From assembly GCA_934693165.1 (NCBI GenBank), contig CAKUUX010000009.1, forward strand, positions 23,800 to 87,799: DNA of 64,000 bases, given 5' to 3'. Position numbers and translations under genes: made by a program. The notes beneath the pieces are model-generated. The model worked only from the letters and a program-made list of their open reading frames with translations, was not told where the DNA came from and did not search any database. The stretch's first letter is position 1, and every line of letters starts with the position of its first letter. This document shows positions 52,533-61,927 of the stretch, piece after piece. The DNA comes from an uncultured Candidatus Melainabacteria bacterium. GTDB lineage: Bacteria; Cyanobacteriota; Vampirovibrionia; Gastranaerophilales; Gastranaerophilaceae.

Positions 52533-53159
52533 TTAGTCAAGTTTAAAATTGTTTGATAAATCAGCTGTAGATGATGGATAGTTATTTTTTAATGGGTCAA
52601 AATTGCTATCAACATCTGATTTTAGCTTATCCATATATACTTGGCCATTTTTAACTGTTTGAAGTTGTTCTGAGAAGATATTTTCAAGATATGAGAAAAC
52701 TCTTTCAACATAAACATTAGCACCTTCACGAGTTCTCATAGCGTCGTCTGCTGCTTGAAGTCTAACATTTTCAGCATCTTCTAATGCTCTACGCTTGATT
52801 TCTTCGCATTCTGTTATAACTTGTTCTTTAATTTTTTCAGCTTCGTTTTGAACAGCTTTTAAAATATCTGATTCGCTTAATAATCTGCTTGCTTCATTTT
52901 GAGCATCAACGATAATTTTTTCAGCTTTTTGTTGAGCTTCCATTTGCAATTCTTCACGACGTCTTAATAAAGCTCTAGCTTCTTGAATTTCTTGTGGAAG
53001 AGTTGCATAAATTGTATCAATTAATGGTTCAATATCTTTAACTTTTACTGCTACTAAATAGTTTGGTAAAATTGGAAAACCTTTTTCTAAACAAAGTTCT
53101 AATCTTTTCAAAAGGTCATAAACTGGTTTCAATAATTGATCATAAGATTGCATGCTCAT
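52533..53159 (-). CDS. DivIVA-like coiled-coil protein
   Basis: A 208-aa protein. About 60-175 is continuous Ala/Glu/Lys coiled coil (RREELQMEAQQKAEKIIVDA, DAENVRLQAADDAM), which simple searches may confuse with ATP synthase subunit b, but there is no membrane helix. The N-terminal 60 residues (YDQLLKPVYDLLKRLELCLEKG) are globular. From memory, cyanobacterial DivIVA/Cdv3-type division genes neighbour coaD, as here. A role in division or polar organisation is inference. Confidence 0.65.
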   Translation of the reverse strand: MSMQSYDQLLKPVYDLLKRLELCLEKGFPILPNYLVAVKVKDIEPLIDTIYATLPQEIQEARALLRRREELQMEAQQKAEKIIVDAQNEASRLLSESDILKAVQNEAEKIKEQVITECEEIKRRALEDAENVRLQAADDAMRTREGANVYVERVFSYLENIFSEQLQTVKNGQVYMDKLKSDVDSNFDPLKNNYPSSTADLSNNFKLD

Positions 53160-53235
53160 ATATATATTTCCTTGCTTTTTTCTAGTGTATTTTTACTAAT
53201 TATTTTACAATTAAAAAGTTAAAAGTCAAATGTAA

Positions 53236-53715
53236 TCAAAGAAATTTGGCTTTTAAAAATTTGTTCACATTTTCAGGTACGAACTTGCTTACGTCCCCTT
53301 TTAGTTCAACAATTTCTCTTACAGAACTTGAAGAAATGAAGTTGTATTTTGGTCTTGTAGTTAAGAAAATTGTTTTAACTTCTTTGTCAAGAGCACTGTT
53401 TGTTTGAGAAAGTTGCATTTCAAATTCAAAATCAGAAACGGCTCTCAAGCCACGAATAAGGATTTTTGCGCCTTTTTCTTGCGCATAGTCAACTGTTAAA
53501 CCGTGGAAACTATCAACCTCAACGTTTTGAAAATCTTTTACAGCTTCTTTAATCAATTGAACTCTATCTTCAACAGATAAAAATCCACCTTTTTTTTCTG
53601 CATTATAAGCAACTGCTATTATAACTTTATCAAAAATAGCTGCTGCAGTTTTTAAAACATCTAAGTGTCCGTTTGTTATAGGGTCAAAACTTCCTGGATA
53701 TATAGCGATTTTCAT
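53236..53715 (-). CDS. coaD: Phosphopantetheine adenylyltransferase
   Basis: A 159-aa enzyme of normal length making dephospho-CoA. GSFDPITNGHLD (9-20) has the T/HxGH motif, IRGLRAVSDFEFE is the signature, and FISSSSVREI the ISSTxVR-like motif. It is 76 bases upstream of the DivIVA-like gene on the same strand. Confidence 0.95.
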   Translation of the reverse strand: MKIAIYPGSFDPITNGHLDVLKTAAAIFDKVIIAVAYNAEKKGGFLSVEDRVQLIKEAVKDFQNVEVDSFHGLTVDYAQEKGAKILIRGLRAVSDFEFEMQLSQTNSALDKEVKTIFLTTRPKYNFISSSSVREIVELKGDVSKFVPENVNKFLKAKFL

Positions 53716-53858
53716 AATTTTTTCTCTCCAATTTCATGAATATTATACACGAAAAATGAATTATTAATTTTTTGTTTATTTTTTTATAATTTACAAAAAA
53801 TAGTGGTAAATTAAAATTATAAAAAGAAAGTAGTATAACATAGAAATAGAGAAAGGCG

Positions 53859-53876
53859 TTCTGAGTAAAATCAGAA
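53859..53876 (+). promoter_or_regulatory. Leader hairpin before dnaK
   Basis: TTCTGA-GTAAAA-TCAGAA immediately before the GGAAAGAG ribosome site of dnaK. No CIRCE element is visible. A small temperature-sensitive leader structure is possible but unproven. Confidence 0.3.
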
Positions 53877-53888
53877 TGGAAAGAGAAA

Positions 53889-55730
53889 ATGGCAAAGACA
53901 ATTGGTATTGACTTAGGTACAACAAACTCAGTAGTTGCCGTAATGGAAGGTGGTAAACCAACCGTTATCGCAAACGCAGAAGGAACAAGAACAACTCCTT
54001 CAATTGTAGGTTTTACAAAAACAGGTGAAAGATTAGTTGGTCAATTAGCAAAAAGACAAGCAATCTTAAACCCAGATAAAACAATCGCTTCAATCAAAAG
54101 ACACATGGGCGAAGATTACAAGAAGAATATTGATGGAAAAGATTATACTCCACAAGAAATTTCTGCAATGATTTTAAGAAAATTAGCTGATGATGCTAGT
54201 ACTTATTTGGGAGAAAAAGTTACTTCAGCAGTAATCACAGTTCCAGCATACTTCAACGACGCACAAAGACAAGCAACAAAAGATGCAGGTAAAATTGCAG
54301 GCTTAGATGTTCTTCGTATCGTAAACGAACCAACAGCAGCTGCTTTGGCTTATGGTCTTGAAAAAGATAAACCTGAAAAAGTTCTTGTATTCGACTTAGG
54401 TGGTGGTACATTCGATGTATCTATCCTAGAAATTGGTGATGGTGTTCACGAAGTTCTTTCAACATCAGGTGATACTCACTTAGGTGGTGATGATTTTGAT
54501 GAAAAAATCATGAAATGGATTTGCGAAGAATTCAAAAAGCAAGAAGGCATTGATTTATCAAACGACAAACAAGCAATGCAACGTATTAAAGAAGCTGCTG
54601 AAAAAGCAAAATGCGAATTATCATCAGTATTCGAAACAACAATCAACTTACCATTCATCACAGCTGATGCAAATGGTCCAAAACACTTAGATTTAACTTT
54701 AACAAGAGCTAAATTTGAAGAATTATCTTACGACTTGTTAGAAAGATGTAAAAAACCAGTTGAACAAGCAATTAAAGATGCTGGCATTTCAAAATCTGAT
54801 ATCAACGAGGTTGTATTAGTAGGTGGTTCAAGCCGTATTCCTGCTGTTCAACAATTAGTAAAAGATTATACAGGTAAAGATCCTAACCAATCTGTAAACC
54901 CTGATGAAGTAGTTGCAGTTGGTGCTGCAATCCAAGCTGGTGTACTTGCAGGTGAAGTTAAAGATATCGTATTGTTAGATGTTACTCCATTAACTTTAGG
55001 TATCGAAACTCTTGGTGGTGTTATGACTCCATTAGTTCCTCGTAACACAACAATCCCTGTTTCTAAATCACAAGTATTCTCAACTGCAGAAGATAATCAA
55101 ACAGCCGTTGATATTCACGTACTTCAAGGTGAAAGACCAATGGCTAGAGATAACAAATCTTTAGGTAAATTCTTACTTGATGGTATCCCTGCTGCAATGA
55201 GAGGTGTTCCTCAAGTTGAAGTTACATTCGATATTGATGCTAACGGTATCGTAAATGTATCTGCTAAAGATAAAGCAACTAACAAAGAACAAAAAATTAC
55301 AATTACAAACTCTTCTAACTTATCAGAAGCTGATATCGATAAAATGGTTAAAGAAGCAGAAGCTAACGCTCAAGAAGACAAGAAGAAAAAAGAAGAAGCT
55401 GAAGTTAAAAACAACGCAGCTAGCATGATTACTTCTGCTGAAAGAATCGTTAAAGACTTTGAAGGTAAAATTTCAGATGACGATAAGAAAAAACTTGATG
55501 AAGGCAAAGAAGCTTTACAAAAAGCTCTTGATGAAAACAAATCAGCTGATGAAGTTAAGAAATTGTCAGACGAATTGCAACAAACAATCTTCGCAATTTC
55601 TCAAAAAGCTTATGAAGCAACTCAAAAAGAAGAAGCTCCAAACGCTGAAAACACTTCATCAACAGAAGAAACAAAATCTGATAACAAAGATGATGACGAC
55701 ATCATTGATGCAGAATATACAAAAGAATAA
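53889..55730 (+). CDS. dnaK: Molecular chaperone DnaK (Hsp70)
   Basis: A 613-aa Hsp70. The ATPase domain shows GIDLGTTNSVVAVMEGG, VFDLGGGTFDVSI and VGGSSRIPAVQ; VLLDVTPLTLGIETLGGVMT starts the substrate-binding domain and the acidic tail ends DDDIIDAEYTKE. Neither grpE nor dnaJ nor hrcA is adjacent, so it is a stand-alone copy in the window. Terminator follows. Confidence 0.97.
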   Translation: MAKTIGIDLGTTNSVVAVMEGGKPTVIANAEGTRTTPSIVGFTKTGERLVGQLAKRQAILNPDKTIASIKRHMGEDYKKNIDGKDYTPQEISAMILRKLADDASTYLGEKVTSAVITVPAYFNDAQRQATKDAGKIAGLDVLRIVNEPTAAALAYGLEKDKPEKVLVFDLGGGTFDVSILEIGDGVHEVLSTSGDTHLGGDDFDEKIMKWICEEFKKQEGIDLSNDKQAMQRIKEAAEKAKCELSSVFETTINLPFITADANGPKHLDLTLTRAKFEELSYDLLERCKKPVEQAIKDAGISKSDINEVVLVGGSSRIPAVQQLVKDYTGKDPNQSVNPDEVVAVGAAIQAGVLAGEVKDIVLLDVTPLTLGIETLGGVMTPLVPRNTTIPVSKSQVFSTAEDNQTAVDIHVLQGERPMARDNKSLGKFLLDGIPAAMRGVPQVEVTFDIDANGIVNVSAKDKATNKEQKITITNSSNLSEADIDKMVKEAEANAQEDKKKKEEAEVKNNAASMITSAERIVKDFEGKISDDDKKKLDEGKEALQKALDENKSADEVKKLSDELQQTIFAISQKAYEATQKEEAPNAENTSSTEETKSDNKDDDDIIDAEYTKE

Positions 55731-55750
55731 TTTAGAAGGTTCTTTTATAG

Positions 55751-55788
55751 AAATAGACGAGGTTGAAAATCAACCTCGTCTATTTTTT
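55751..55788. terminator. Bidirectional terminator after dnaK
   Basis: Stem AGACGAGGTTGA / TCAACCTCGTCT with loop AAA and T7; faces the convergent HAD gene. Confidence 0.9.
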
Positions 55789-55795
55789 TATGTAA

Positions 55796-56458
55796 TTAAT
55801 TAGAAAAAACAACATAGTTCAAAATTTCATCTGGATTATCAACAATTATTGTTGCGTTGTTTTTGATTAAAAACTCTTTATCTCTAAATCCCCATGTCAC
55901 ACTTATACAAGGCATATTAGAGTTTTTAGCTGTTAAAATATCAACATCAGAATCACCAATATAAATCGCATCTTCTGATTTTAAATCCATTAAATTTAAA
56001 ACCTCAAAAACAGTATCTGGAGCAGGTTTTTTCTTAATACCAGCTTGTTCATTTTCACCAATAGCAATATCAATTAAATCTCCAAAATATTTTTTTGAAA
56101 GTTCTTTTACAGCAAGGTCAAATTTATTTGACACAACAGCAGTTTTTATACCTCTATCTTTCAACTTTTTCAATAATTCTGGAATACCTTTGTATGCAGA
56201 TGTATGATTATACATATTTTTTGCATAATGTTCTTTAAATATTTCAAGACATTTTTCATAATTAGGGTTATTTAAACCTTCTGGAATTGCACGTTCAATA
56301 AGCTTTGCAACACCATTACCCACGAAAAATCTTATTTCTTCAATTGTATGAATTGGATAATTAAATTGAGAAAGTGCATAATTTGTAGAAATCATTAAAT
56401 CTTCAAGAGTATTTAATAAAGTTCCATCCATATCAAAAATAAAAATTTTCTTTTGCAT
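55796..56458 (-). CDS. HAD-family phosphatase, Gph/PpaX-like
   Basis: A 220-aa HAD hydrolase. FDMDGTLLNT (7-16) holds the nucleophile, VVSNKF is motif 2, KKKPAPDT supplies the motif 3 Lys, and YIGDSDVDI is motif 4. A helical cap lies between (about 20-90). It is closest to phosphoglycolate or pyrophosphate phosphatases; substrate not decided. I begin at the ATG at 56458 (MQKKIFIFD), as the longer frame adds 20 residues of leader. TATAAT lies just upstream, implying a short leader. Confidence 0.85.
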   Translation of the reverse strand: MQKKIFIFDMDGTLLNTLEDLMISTNYALSQFNYPIHTIEEIRFFVGNGVAKLIERAIPEGLNNPNYEKCLEIFKEHYAKNMYNHTSAYKGIPELLKKLKDRGIKTAVVSNKFDLAVKELSKKYFGDLIDIAIGENEQAGIKKKPAPDTVFEVLNLMDLKSEDAIYIGDSDVDILTAKNSNMPCISVTWGFRDKEFLIKNNATIIVDNPDEILNYVVFSN

Positions 56459-56527
56459 AATTAACCAACTTTCAAGTGAGATTATAGCATAAAAACACCT
56501 AATAATTTTAATCACCAAAGGAATAAA

Positions 56528-56563
56528 ACAAAAGAGGCGAAGCTATCAAGTTTCGCCTCTTTT
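56528..56563. terminator. Terminator after lysS, GGCGAAGC stem
   Basis: Stem AAAAGAGGCGAA / TTCGCCTCTTTT with a loop of about nine bases; fourth member of the GGCGAAGCC terminator family. Confidence 0.85.
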
Positions 56564-56579
56564 GCTATAAAATTTATTA

Positions 56580-58079
56580 TTAATTTTTTCTCATTGTAGG
56601 AAATGCGATAACATCACGAATTGAAGGAGAATTTGTTAATAACATAACAAGTCTATCAATACCCATACCTAAACCACCACAAGGAGGTAAGCCGTATTCA
56701 AGAGCTGTGATGTAATCCTCATCAATATCGCAAGCTTCTTCATCACCGTTAGCTTTTGCTTGCGCTTGAGCTTCAAATCTAAATCTTTGATCAATTGGAT
56801 CAGTTAATTCAGAGAATGCATTTGCGATTTCCCAACCATTAATACGTGTTTCAAAACGTTCTGTTAATCTGTCGTTATCTCTGTGAACTTTTGCAAGAGG
56901 TGATATATCACGAGGGTAGTCAATGATATGAATTGGTTGAATTAGATGTGGTTCAACTTTTTCTTCAAATACAGCATCAATAACTTTACCCCAGTTATCA
57001 GCCTCATCTGCATGAATACCAATTGATTTAGCTCTTTCTTTAGCATCTTCTACTGTAAAGCAATCGCTAAAATCAATACCTGTATATTCTTTAATAGCTC
57101 CTAACATAGTTTTTCTATCCCATGGTGGAGTTAAATCAATTTCATGTTCGCCATACTGAATTTTTGTTGTGCCTAAAACTTCTTTAGCAACATAGCTTAC
57201 CATATTTTCTAACAATACCATCATTTCATTATAATCAACATAAGCTTGATATAACTCAATCATAGTAAATTCTGGATTATGTCTAATATCAATACCTTCA
57301 TTTCTGAAACTTCTATTGATTTCGAAAATCTTTTCACTCAAGCCACCAACCATTAAACGTTTCAAGTATAATTCTGGAGCAATTCTCAATGTCATATCCA
57401 TATCAAGAGTATTATGGTGAGTAACAAATGGTCTTGCATTTGCACCACTAGCTTGAGGGTGAAGCATTGGTGTTTCAACTTCCAAGAAATCTTGTTTGTT
57501 TAAGAATTCTCTAATTTTTTGAATAATCAAACTTCTTTTTCTAAAAGTATCTCTAACTTCGTCATTAACAATCATATCAACATATCTTTGACGATAACGA
57601 GTTTCAACATCAGTTAAACCATGGAATTTTTCTGGTAAAGGCAATAAAGCTTTTGCCAAAAGTTTAATATCAGTTGATTTGATAGAAAGTTCTCCTCTTG
57701 GAGTTCTTCTAATTTTACCTGTAAAGCCAACCATATCACCAATATCAAGCATTTTTAAAAGTTTAATTTGATCTTCTGGAAGATTTTGTTTGTGAGAAAA
57801 GATTTGAATTTTTCCTGAATCATCCATCAAATCAATAAACATGCCTGTGTTTCTGATAGCCATAACACGACCTGCAACAGAATATACATCTTCTGTTTCA
57901 GTATCAGCAGGTAAATCTTTGTATTTTTCTTGAAGTTCGGCAGCTTTGGCATTTTTTGCAAAAGAATATGGATATGGATTAATTCCTCTTTCTGCAAATT
58001 CTGCAAGCTTTTGAAGTCTTAATTGGCGAATTGTATCTTTAGCCGAAATTGGTTCATGTTTTTGTTTTTCTTCTGTCAT
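56580..58079 (-). CDS. lysS: Lysyl-tRNA synthetase, class II
   Basis: Charges tRNA-Lys. The class II enzyme of about 499 aa has an N-terminal OB-fold (YSVAGRVMAIRNTGMFIDL), motif 2 FEINRSFRNEGIDIRHNPEFTMIE, and motif 3 GLGMGIDRLVMLL. I prefer the ATG at 58079 (MTEEKQ), 7 bases after AAGGA, to the one at 58085, which is only 3 bases away. It follows the PBP1A gene on the minus strand by 29-35 bases and is probably co-transcribed with it. Confidence 0.95.
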   Translation of the reverse strand: MTEEKQKHEPISAKDTIRQLRLQKLAEFAERGINPYPYSFAKNAKAAELQEKYKDLPADTETEDVYSVAGRVMAIRNTGMFIDLMDDSGKIQIFSHKQNLPEDQIKLLKMLDIGDMVGFTGKIRRTPRGELSIKSTDIKLLAKALLPLPEKFHGLTDVETRYRQRYVDMIVNDEVRDTFRKRSLIIQKIREFLNKQDFLEVETPMLHPQASGANARPFVTHHNTLDMDMTLRIAPELYLKRLMVGGLSEKIFEINRSFRNEGIDIRHNPEFTMIELYQAYVDYNEMMVLLENMVSYVAKEVLGTTKIQYGEHEIDLTPPWDRKTMLGAIKEYTGIDFSDCFTVEDAKERAKSIGIHADEADNWGKVIDAVFEEKVEPHLIQPIHIIDYPRDISPLAKVHRDNDRLTERFETRINGWEIANAFSELTDPIDQRFRFEAQAQAKANGDEEACDIDEDYITALEYGLPPCGGLGMGIDRLVMLLTNSPSIRDVIAFPTMRKN

Positions 58080-58114
58080 TTTCATTTCCTTATATATCTA
58101 TTCTAAATTATTAA

Positions 58115-60277
58115 TTAAAACGGTGATGCCATAGGAATTGGCGCAAGCTTACTAGCTTCTTCTATAACCTGTTCTGGAGCTTTTTCAGGCTGAGGAATTG
58201 GTGTAGGAGTCGCTGTAGGCTTTTTAGTTTCTTTCTTAGTTGTTTGTTTTAAGAAAGATTTTGGAGCAGCAGATTCTATAGGAGTTTCGTCTGCATAATC
58301 CGAATTATCATCATTTTTCTTTTTTAATTCTTTTTCTTTTTTATCAAAGGCTTTTTGTACAGCATCAGGTGAGATAATCTTAATAGCTTTGCTACCTGCC
58401 TTGAATGGTGTTAAATCATAAGATGTGTATTGGAAATCAACATTACCGTAAGGTTGAGTTGCAACTCTCATAACATCTCTCCAAATTAATGCAGGAATTG
58501 TACCACCTTGAATGTTACCATTTCTTGAGTTGTCATCATTACCAACCCAAACACCAGCAACAATGTTAGGAGTGTAGCCCATGAAACAAGCATCTTTTGA
58601 GTCATCTGTTGTACCAGTTTTACCTGCAGCTGGTTTGCCAATGTTTGCTGCTCTACCAGTACCATTTGAAACTACTGTTTTAAGCATTGAAGTCATTTGA
58701 CTAGCTGTACTCAAATTCATAACCTTTACAGGTTTTGGTGTTGGTGCTTCATATATAACTTTACCTTTTGAATCTTCAATTTTTTCTACTGCATAAGGTT
58801 CAACTTTGTAACCACCGTTAGCAAATGCACCATAAGCTCTTGTGAATTCAAATAGTTTAACACCATTTGAACCAAGTGCGATTGTGTAGTCATATTCAAT
58901 TGGAGTTGTTATACCTAACATACGAACCAATTGTATAACTGGTCTAATACCTGTATATTCAATCATTCTAGCAGCACAAACGTTAGAAGAAACCATCAAC
59001 GCTGTATAAACAGGAATATTACCTCTATATTTGTTACCATAGTTTTTAGGTGACCAATTGCCAATTTTAACTGGCATATCTTCAACGATATCATTTGGAG
59101 TTATACCTTTTTCCAATGCAGCTGCATAAACGAAAGGTTTGAAAGCTGATCCAGGAGGTCTTATTGCTTGAGTAATTCTATCGTATTGTGATTTAGAATA
59201 ATCTTTACCACCTGCATAAGCTAGGATTTTACCATTTACGTGATTATATACAAACACAGCAGCTTGGTTTTTGTCAGCTCGTAAACCGTATGCATTCATA
59301 TTGTTTATAAGAGCGTCATTTGCTGCAAGTTGAGTGTTGTAATCAAGTGTTGTAGTAATTTTGTAACCACCTTGTGAAATATCTTCTTCATCAAAGCCTA
59401 ATTTTTCTAATTCTCTCATTACATAGTCACAGAAATAAGGAGCTTTGTTATATGTATAAACGTTAGGCATGTGGTTTAATTTTATAGCTTCTTTTCTTGC
59501 GCTTAAGTATTCATCTTTTGTGATAAAGCGCATTTTGTACATTCTTTTTAATACTTGGTTTCTACGTTTTTCAGCCTTTTTGATATTGTTGAAAGGTGAA
59601 TATACGCTAGGAGCTTGAGGTAAGCCTGCAATCAAAGCCATTTCTGGCAATGTAAGTTGTTTTACAGATTTGTTGAAGTAAATTTGAGCTGCACCTTCAA
59701 CACCATAAGCACCTGAACCAAGGTAAACGTTATTCAAATACATTTCTAAGATTTGGTCTTTGCTGATTGATTTTTCAATACGAGCAGCAATTACAAATTC
59801 TTTTATCTTTCTGTTAAATGTTCTTTCGTTGTTTAAGAATAAAATACGAGAAAGCTGTTGAGTAATAGTACTTGCACCTTGTACAACTCTACCAGCCATA
59901 ATGTTTGCAACAATTGAACGAGCTAAACCAAATAGGTCATAACCTGAGTGATGATAGAAGTTTTTATCTTCTGTTGCAATAATAGCCTGAATTAACGTAT
60001 CAGGAATTTCTTCAAGCTCAACTTTTTTGAAAGTATATGCTGTGAACGTTTTAATTATTTCTCCATCATCAGAATAAATTTTTGTGATGATATTTGGTTT
60101 AAAATCTTCTAAATTATGTATTGGTGGTAGAGAAAGTAAATATAATTTAAAAGCAACAAATGCTGCTAACACTACTGCCATTACAAACACGCAAAAATAA
60201 CCTACATTTGTGTAATTACGTTTCGGTTTCACTTTTCTTATCCTTCCTGGGACTTGGAACTGGTATCTATCGCTCAT
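58115..60277 (-). CDS. Penicillin-binding protein 1A (bifunctional)
   Basis: A 720-aa class A PBP that polymerises and cross-links peptidoglycan. It has a cytoplasmic basic start, a membrane helix (about 27-50, VGYFCVFVMAVVLAAF), a GT51 glycosyltransferase domain (EDKNFYHHSGYDLFGLARS, GASTITQQLSRI) and a transpeptidase domain with SxxK (GSAFKP), SxN (SSN) and KTG (GKTGTTDD). A Lys/Pro/Thr-rich tail of about 75 residues follows. Divergent from the YkgJ-like gene. Confidence 0.94.
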   Translation of the reverse strand: MSDRYQFQVPGRIRKVKPKRNYTNVGYFCVFVMAVVLAAFVAFKLYLLSLPPIHNLEDFKPNIITKIYSDDGEIIKTFTAYTFKKVELEEIPDTLIQAIIATEDKNFYHHSGYDLFGLARSIVANIMAGRVVQGASTITQQLSRILFLNNERTFNRKIKEFVIAARIEKSISKDQILEMYLNNVYLGSGAYGVEGAAQIYFNKSVKQLTLPEMALIAGLPQAPSVYSPFNNIKKAEKRRNQVLKRMYKMRFITKDEYLSARKEAIKLNHMPNVYTYNKAPYFCDYVMRELEKLGFDEEDISQGGYKITTTLDYNTQLAANDALINNMNAYGLRADKNQAAVFVYNHVNGKILAYAGGKDYSKSQYDRITQAIRPPGSAFKPFVYAAALEKGITPNDIVEDMPVKIGNWSPKNYGNKYRGNIPVYTALMVSSNVCAARMIEYTGIRPVIQLVRMLGITTPIEYDYTIALGSNGVKLFEFTRAYGAFANGGYKVEPYAVEKIEDSKGKVIYEAPTPKPVKVMNLSTASQMTSMLKTVVSNGTGRAANIGKPAAGKTGTTDDSKDACFMGYTPNIVAGVWVGNDDNSRNGNIQGGTIPALIWRDVMRVATQPYGNVDFQYTSYDLTPFKAGSKAIKIISPDAVQKAFDKKEKELKKKNDDNSDYADETPIESAAPKSFLKQTTKKETKKPTATPTPIPQPEKAPEQVIEEASKLAPIPMASPF

Positions 60278-60354
60278 ATTTCTTTATAATTTGCTCCATT
60301 GTGAATTATAATATATCATTATAATATTATTAAAGCACAAATATTAAAAAAAAC

Positions 60355-60762
60355 ATGTTCGATTTTTTAGAAACAATTATAAATGAATTAAAATCATACT
60401 TCGTAACCGAAAAAATCAGTTACGAGATTACTGGTGAATGCAAAAAATGTGGCAAATGTTGTAATTATATGTATAGCATTGATACTTATACGGAGAAAGA
60501 ATTTAAAATTATGCAATTTCTTTTTCCTGCATACAGAAGATTTTATATAAAAGGTAAAGACGAAAACGGTAATTTAATATTTGCTTGTAAATATGTAACA
60601 GAAGAAGGACTTTGTTCTGTATATGATAAACGATTAAAAATGTGCAGAAGATATCCTGTAAAAAGAATTTATAGACCTATGAAACTACACGAAGGATGTG
60701 GTTATAAGGTTGAAGAAAAAAGATTTGAAGATTATTTGAAAAAAGGAAAAGATAAAGAATGA
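60355..60762 (+). CDS. YkgJ-family cysteine-cluster protein
   Basis: A 135-aa protein of the zinc- or iron-chelating YkgJ family. CKKCGKCC (about 30-37) opens the cluster, and C in FACKYV, LCSVYDKRLKMCRRYP and GCGY complete it. Function of the family is poorly defined. Its TGA stop overlaps the ATG of the SLH gene by four bases, so the two are translated together. Confidence 0.85.
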   Translation: MFDFLETIINELKSYFVTEKISYEITGECKKCGKCCNYMYSIDTYTEKEFKIMQFLFPAYRRFYIKGKDENGNLIFACKYVTEEGLCSVYDKRLKMCRRYPVKRIYRPMKLHEGCGYKVEEKRFEDYLKKGKDKE

Positions 60763-61892
60763 GAAAGATTTTAATAACATTAGCATTGCTAATTTTTGCA
60801 ACACCAGTTTTTGCAGATAGTAGTATTTATACAGATGTAAGAAAAAATTCACCTTACTACGACATTTTGCTAGAATTACACCAAAAAGGCATCATGATAG
60901 GATATGCTGATGGAACTTTTAAACCAAATCAGTATGTAAGAAGAAATGAATACTCAGAAACTGTTGTAAAAGCTTTAGGGCTTGATAAAAAAATGGTCGT
61001 TTCAGGTGTAGAATTTTACGATTTACCTGTAGAAAATTCTTATTATGACGCTATGCAAATAGCTTTGTACTATGATTTTTTACCACTTGCAGATAATTCA
61101 AAATATATATACCCAAACGGAACTATCATTAGAAAATACGCAATTTTTCCAGTGGTAAACTATTTGAGCGATAAAGTTATTACCGTTGACCAAGCAAAAA
61201 ACATTTTGGGCAAATACAAAGATAGAGGAACATTAAAAAACGACGACCTAATAGAATTTGCAAAAGCAGACATAATGGGCATTTTACCTGTAGTAGGCAA
61301 TGAAGTCAAAATCAATGCTACAAGACCTTTAACAAGAGCAGAATTAGCTGTGATGGTTTATGGAATTTTTAATGAAGAATACAACATGTATAATAAAAAA
61401 ATTGAACATTATGGAGCAAAGAAAAAAGCTATAGGTTCAAGAATAAAACAAGCGTATGTTAAAGGTGATTACGCAATTATACCTGTACAAACAGAAATAC
61501 CTGTACAAATGACAACAAAAGCTGACTCTCAAAAATCACAAGTTGATGATGTGCAAAAAGCAGTTGTACCTTGGAATTTGATAACAAAAGAAAGATATTT
61601 GTTAATAAAAGCAGGTTCTAAAATTGAATTAGAAGTTAAAGATGTACAAAAAAGAAAATTCTTAAGACGAAACGGCGAATTAAGAGTTGAATCAACAAAA
61701 ATCTCTACGCCGTTCAATCAAACAGCAGCATTTCCTGCTGTGTTGATTGTAAACGACAAGATTGGACTTGGAAATAAAATATTTAAATTCAAACGAATAA
61801 GAACAACAAAGAGTGAAAAATCATATCTAAAATTACTTCAAGACGTAAAAGTTGACTTAACCTCTGGACTTTTTGTAAACGAAAAACTGTAA
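60759..61892 (+). CDS. Exported SLH-domain protein
   Basis: A 377-aa protein with a clear signal peptide (RKILITLALLIFATPVFA, cleavage before DSS). An S-layer homology domain follows (about 24-75: YTDVRKNSPYYDILLELHQKG, GYADGTFKPNQYVRRNEY), then a second degenerate SLH-like region to about 210 and an unfamiliar C-terminal beta-rich region. SLH domains tether proteins to peptidoglycan-linked polymers; in Cyanobacteria they occur on outer-membrane proteins. Confidence 0.85.
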   Translation: MRKILITLALLIFATPVFADSSIYTDVRKNSPYYDILLELHQKGIMIGYADGTFKPNQYVRRNEYSETVVKALGLDKKMVVSGVEFYDLPVENSYYDAMQIALYYDFLPLADNSKYIYPNGTIIRKYAIFPVVNYLSDKVITVDQAKNILGKYKDRGTLKNDDLIEFAKADIMGILPVVGNEVKINATRPLTRAELAVMVYGIFNEEYNMYNKKIEHYGAKKKAIGSRIKQAYVKGDYAIIPVQTEIPVQMTTKADSQKSQVDDVQKAVVPWNLITKERYLLIKAGSKIELEVKDVQKRKFLRRNGELRVESTKISTPFNQTAAFPAVLIVNDKIGLGNKIFKFKRIRTTKSEKSYLKLLQDVKVDLTSGLFVNEKL

Positions 61893-61927
61893 GTTGCATT
61901 TGATTTTCGTGGTAAAATACTCCTGTT

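Noticed and set aside
53716..53888. CIRCE (HrcA) operator before dnaK
   Set aside because: No TTAGCACTC...GAGTGCTAA palindrome is present; only a 6-bp hairpin was found.
55459..55803. 114-aa Lys-rich ORF in another frame at the end of dnaK
   Set aside because: Frame-shifted reading of the Lys/Glu-rich dnaK tail.
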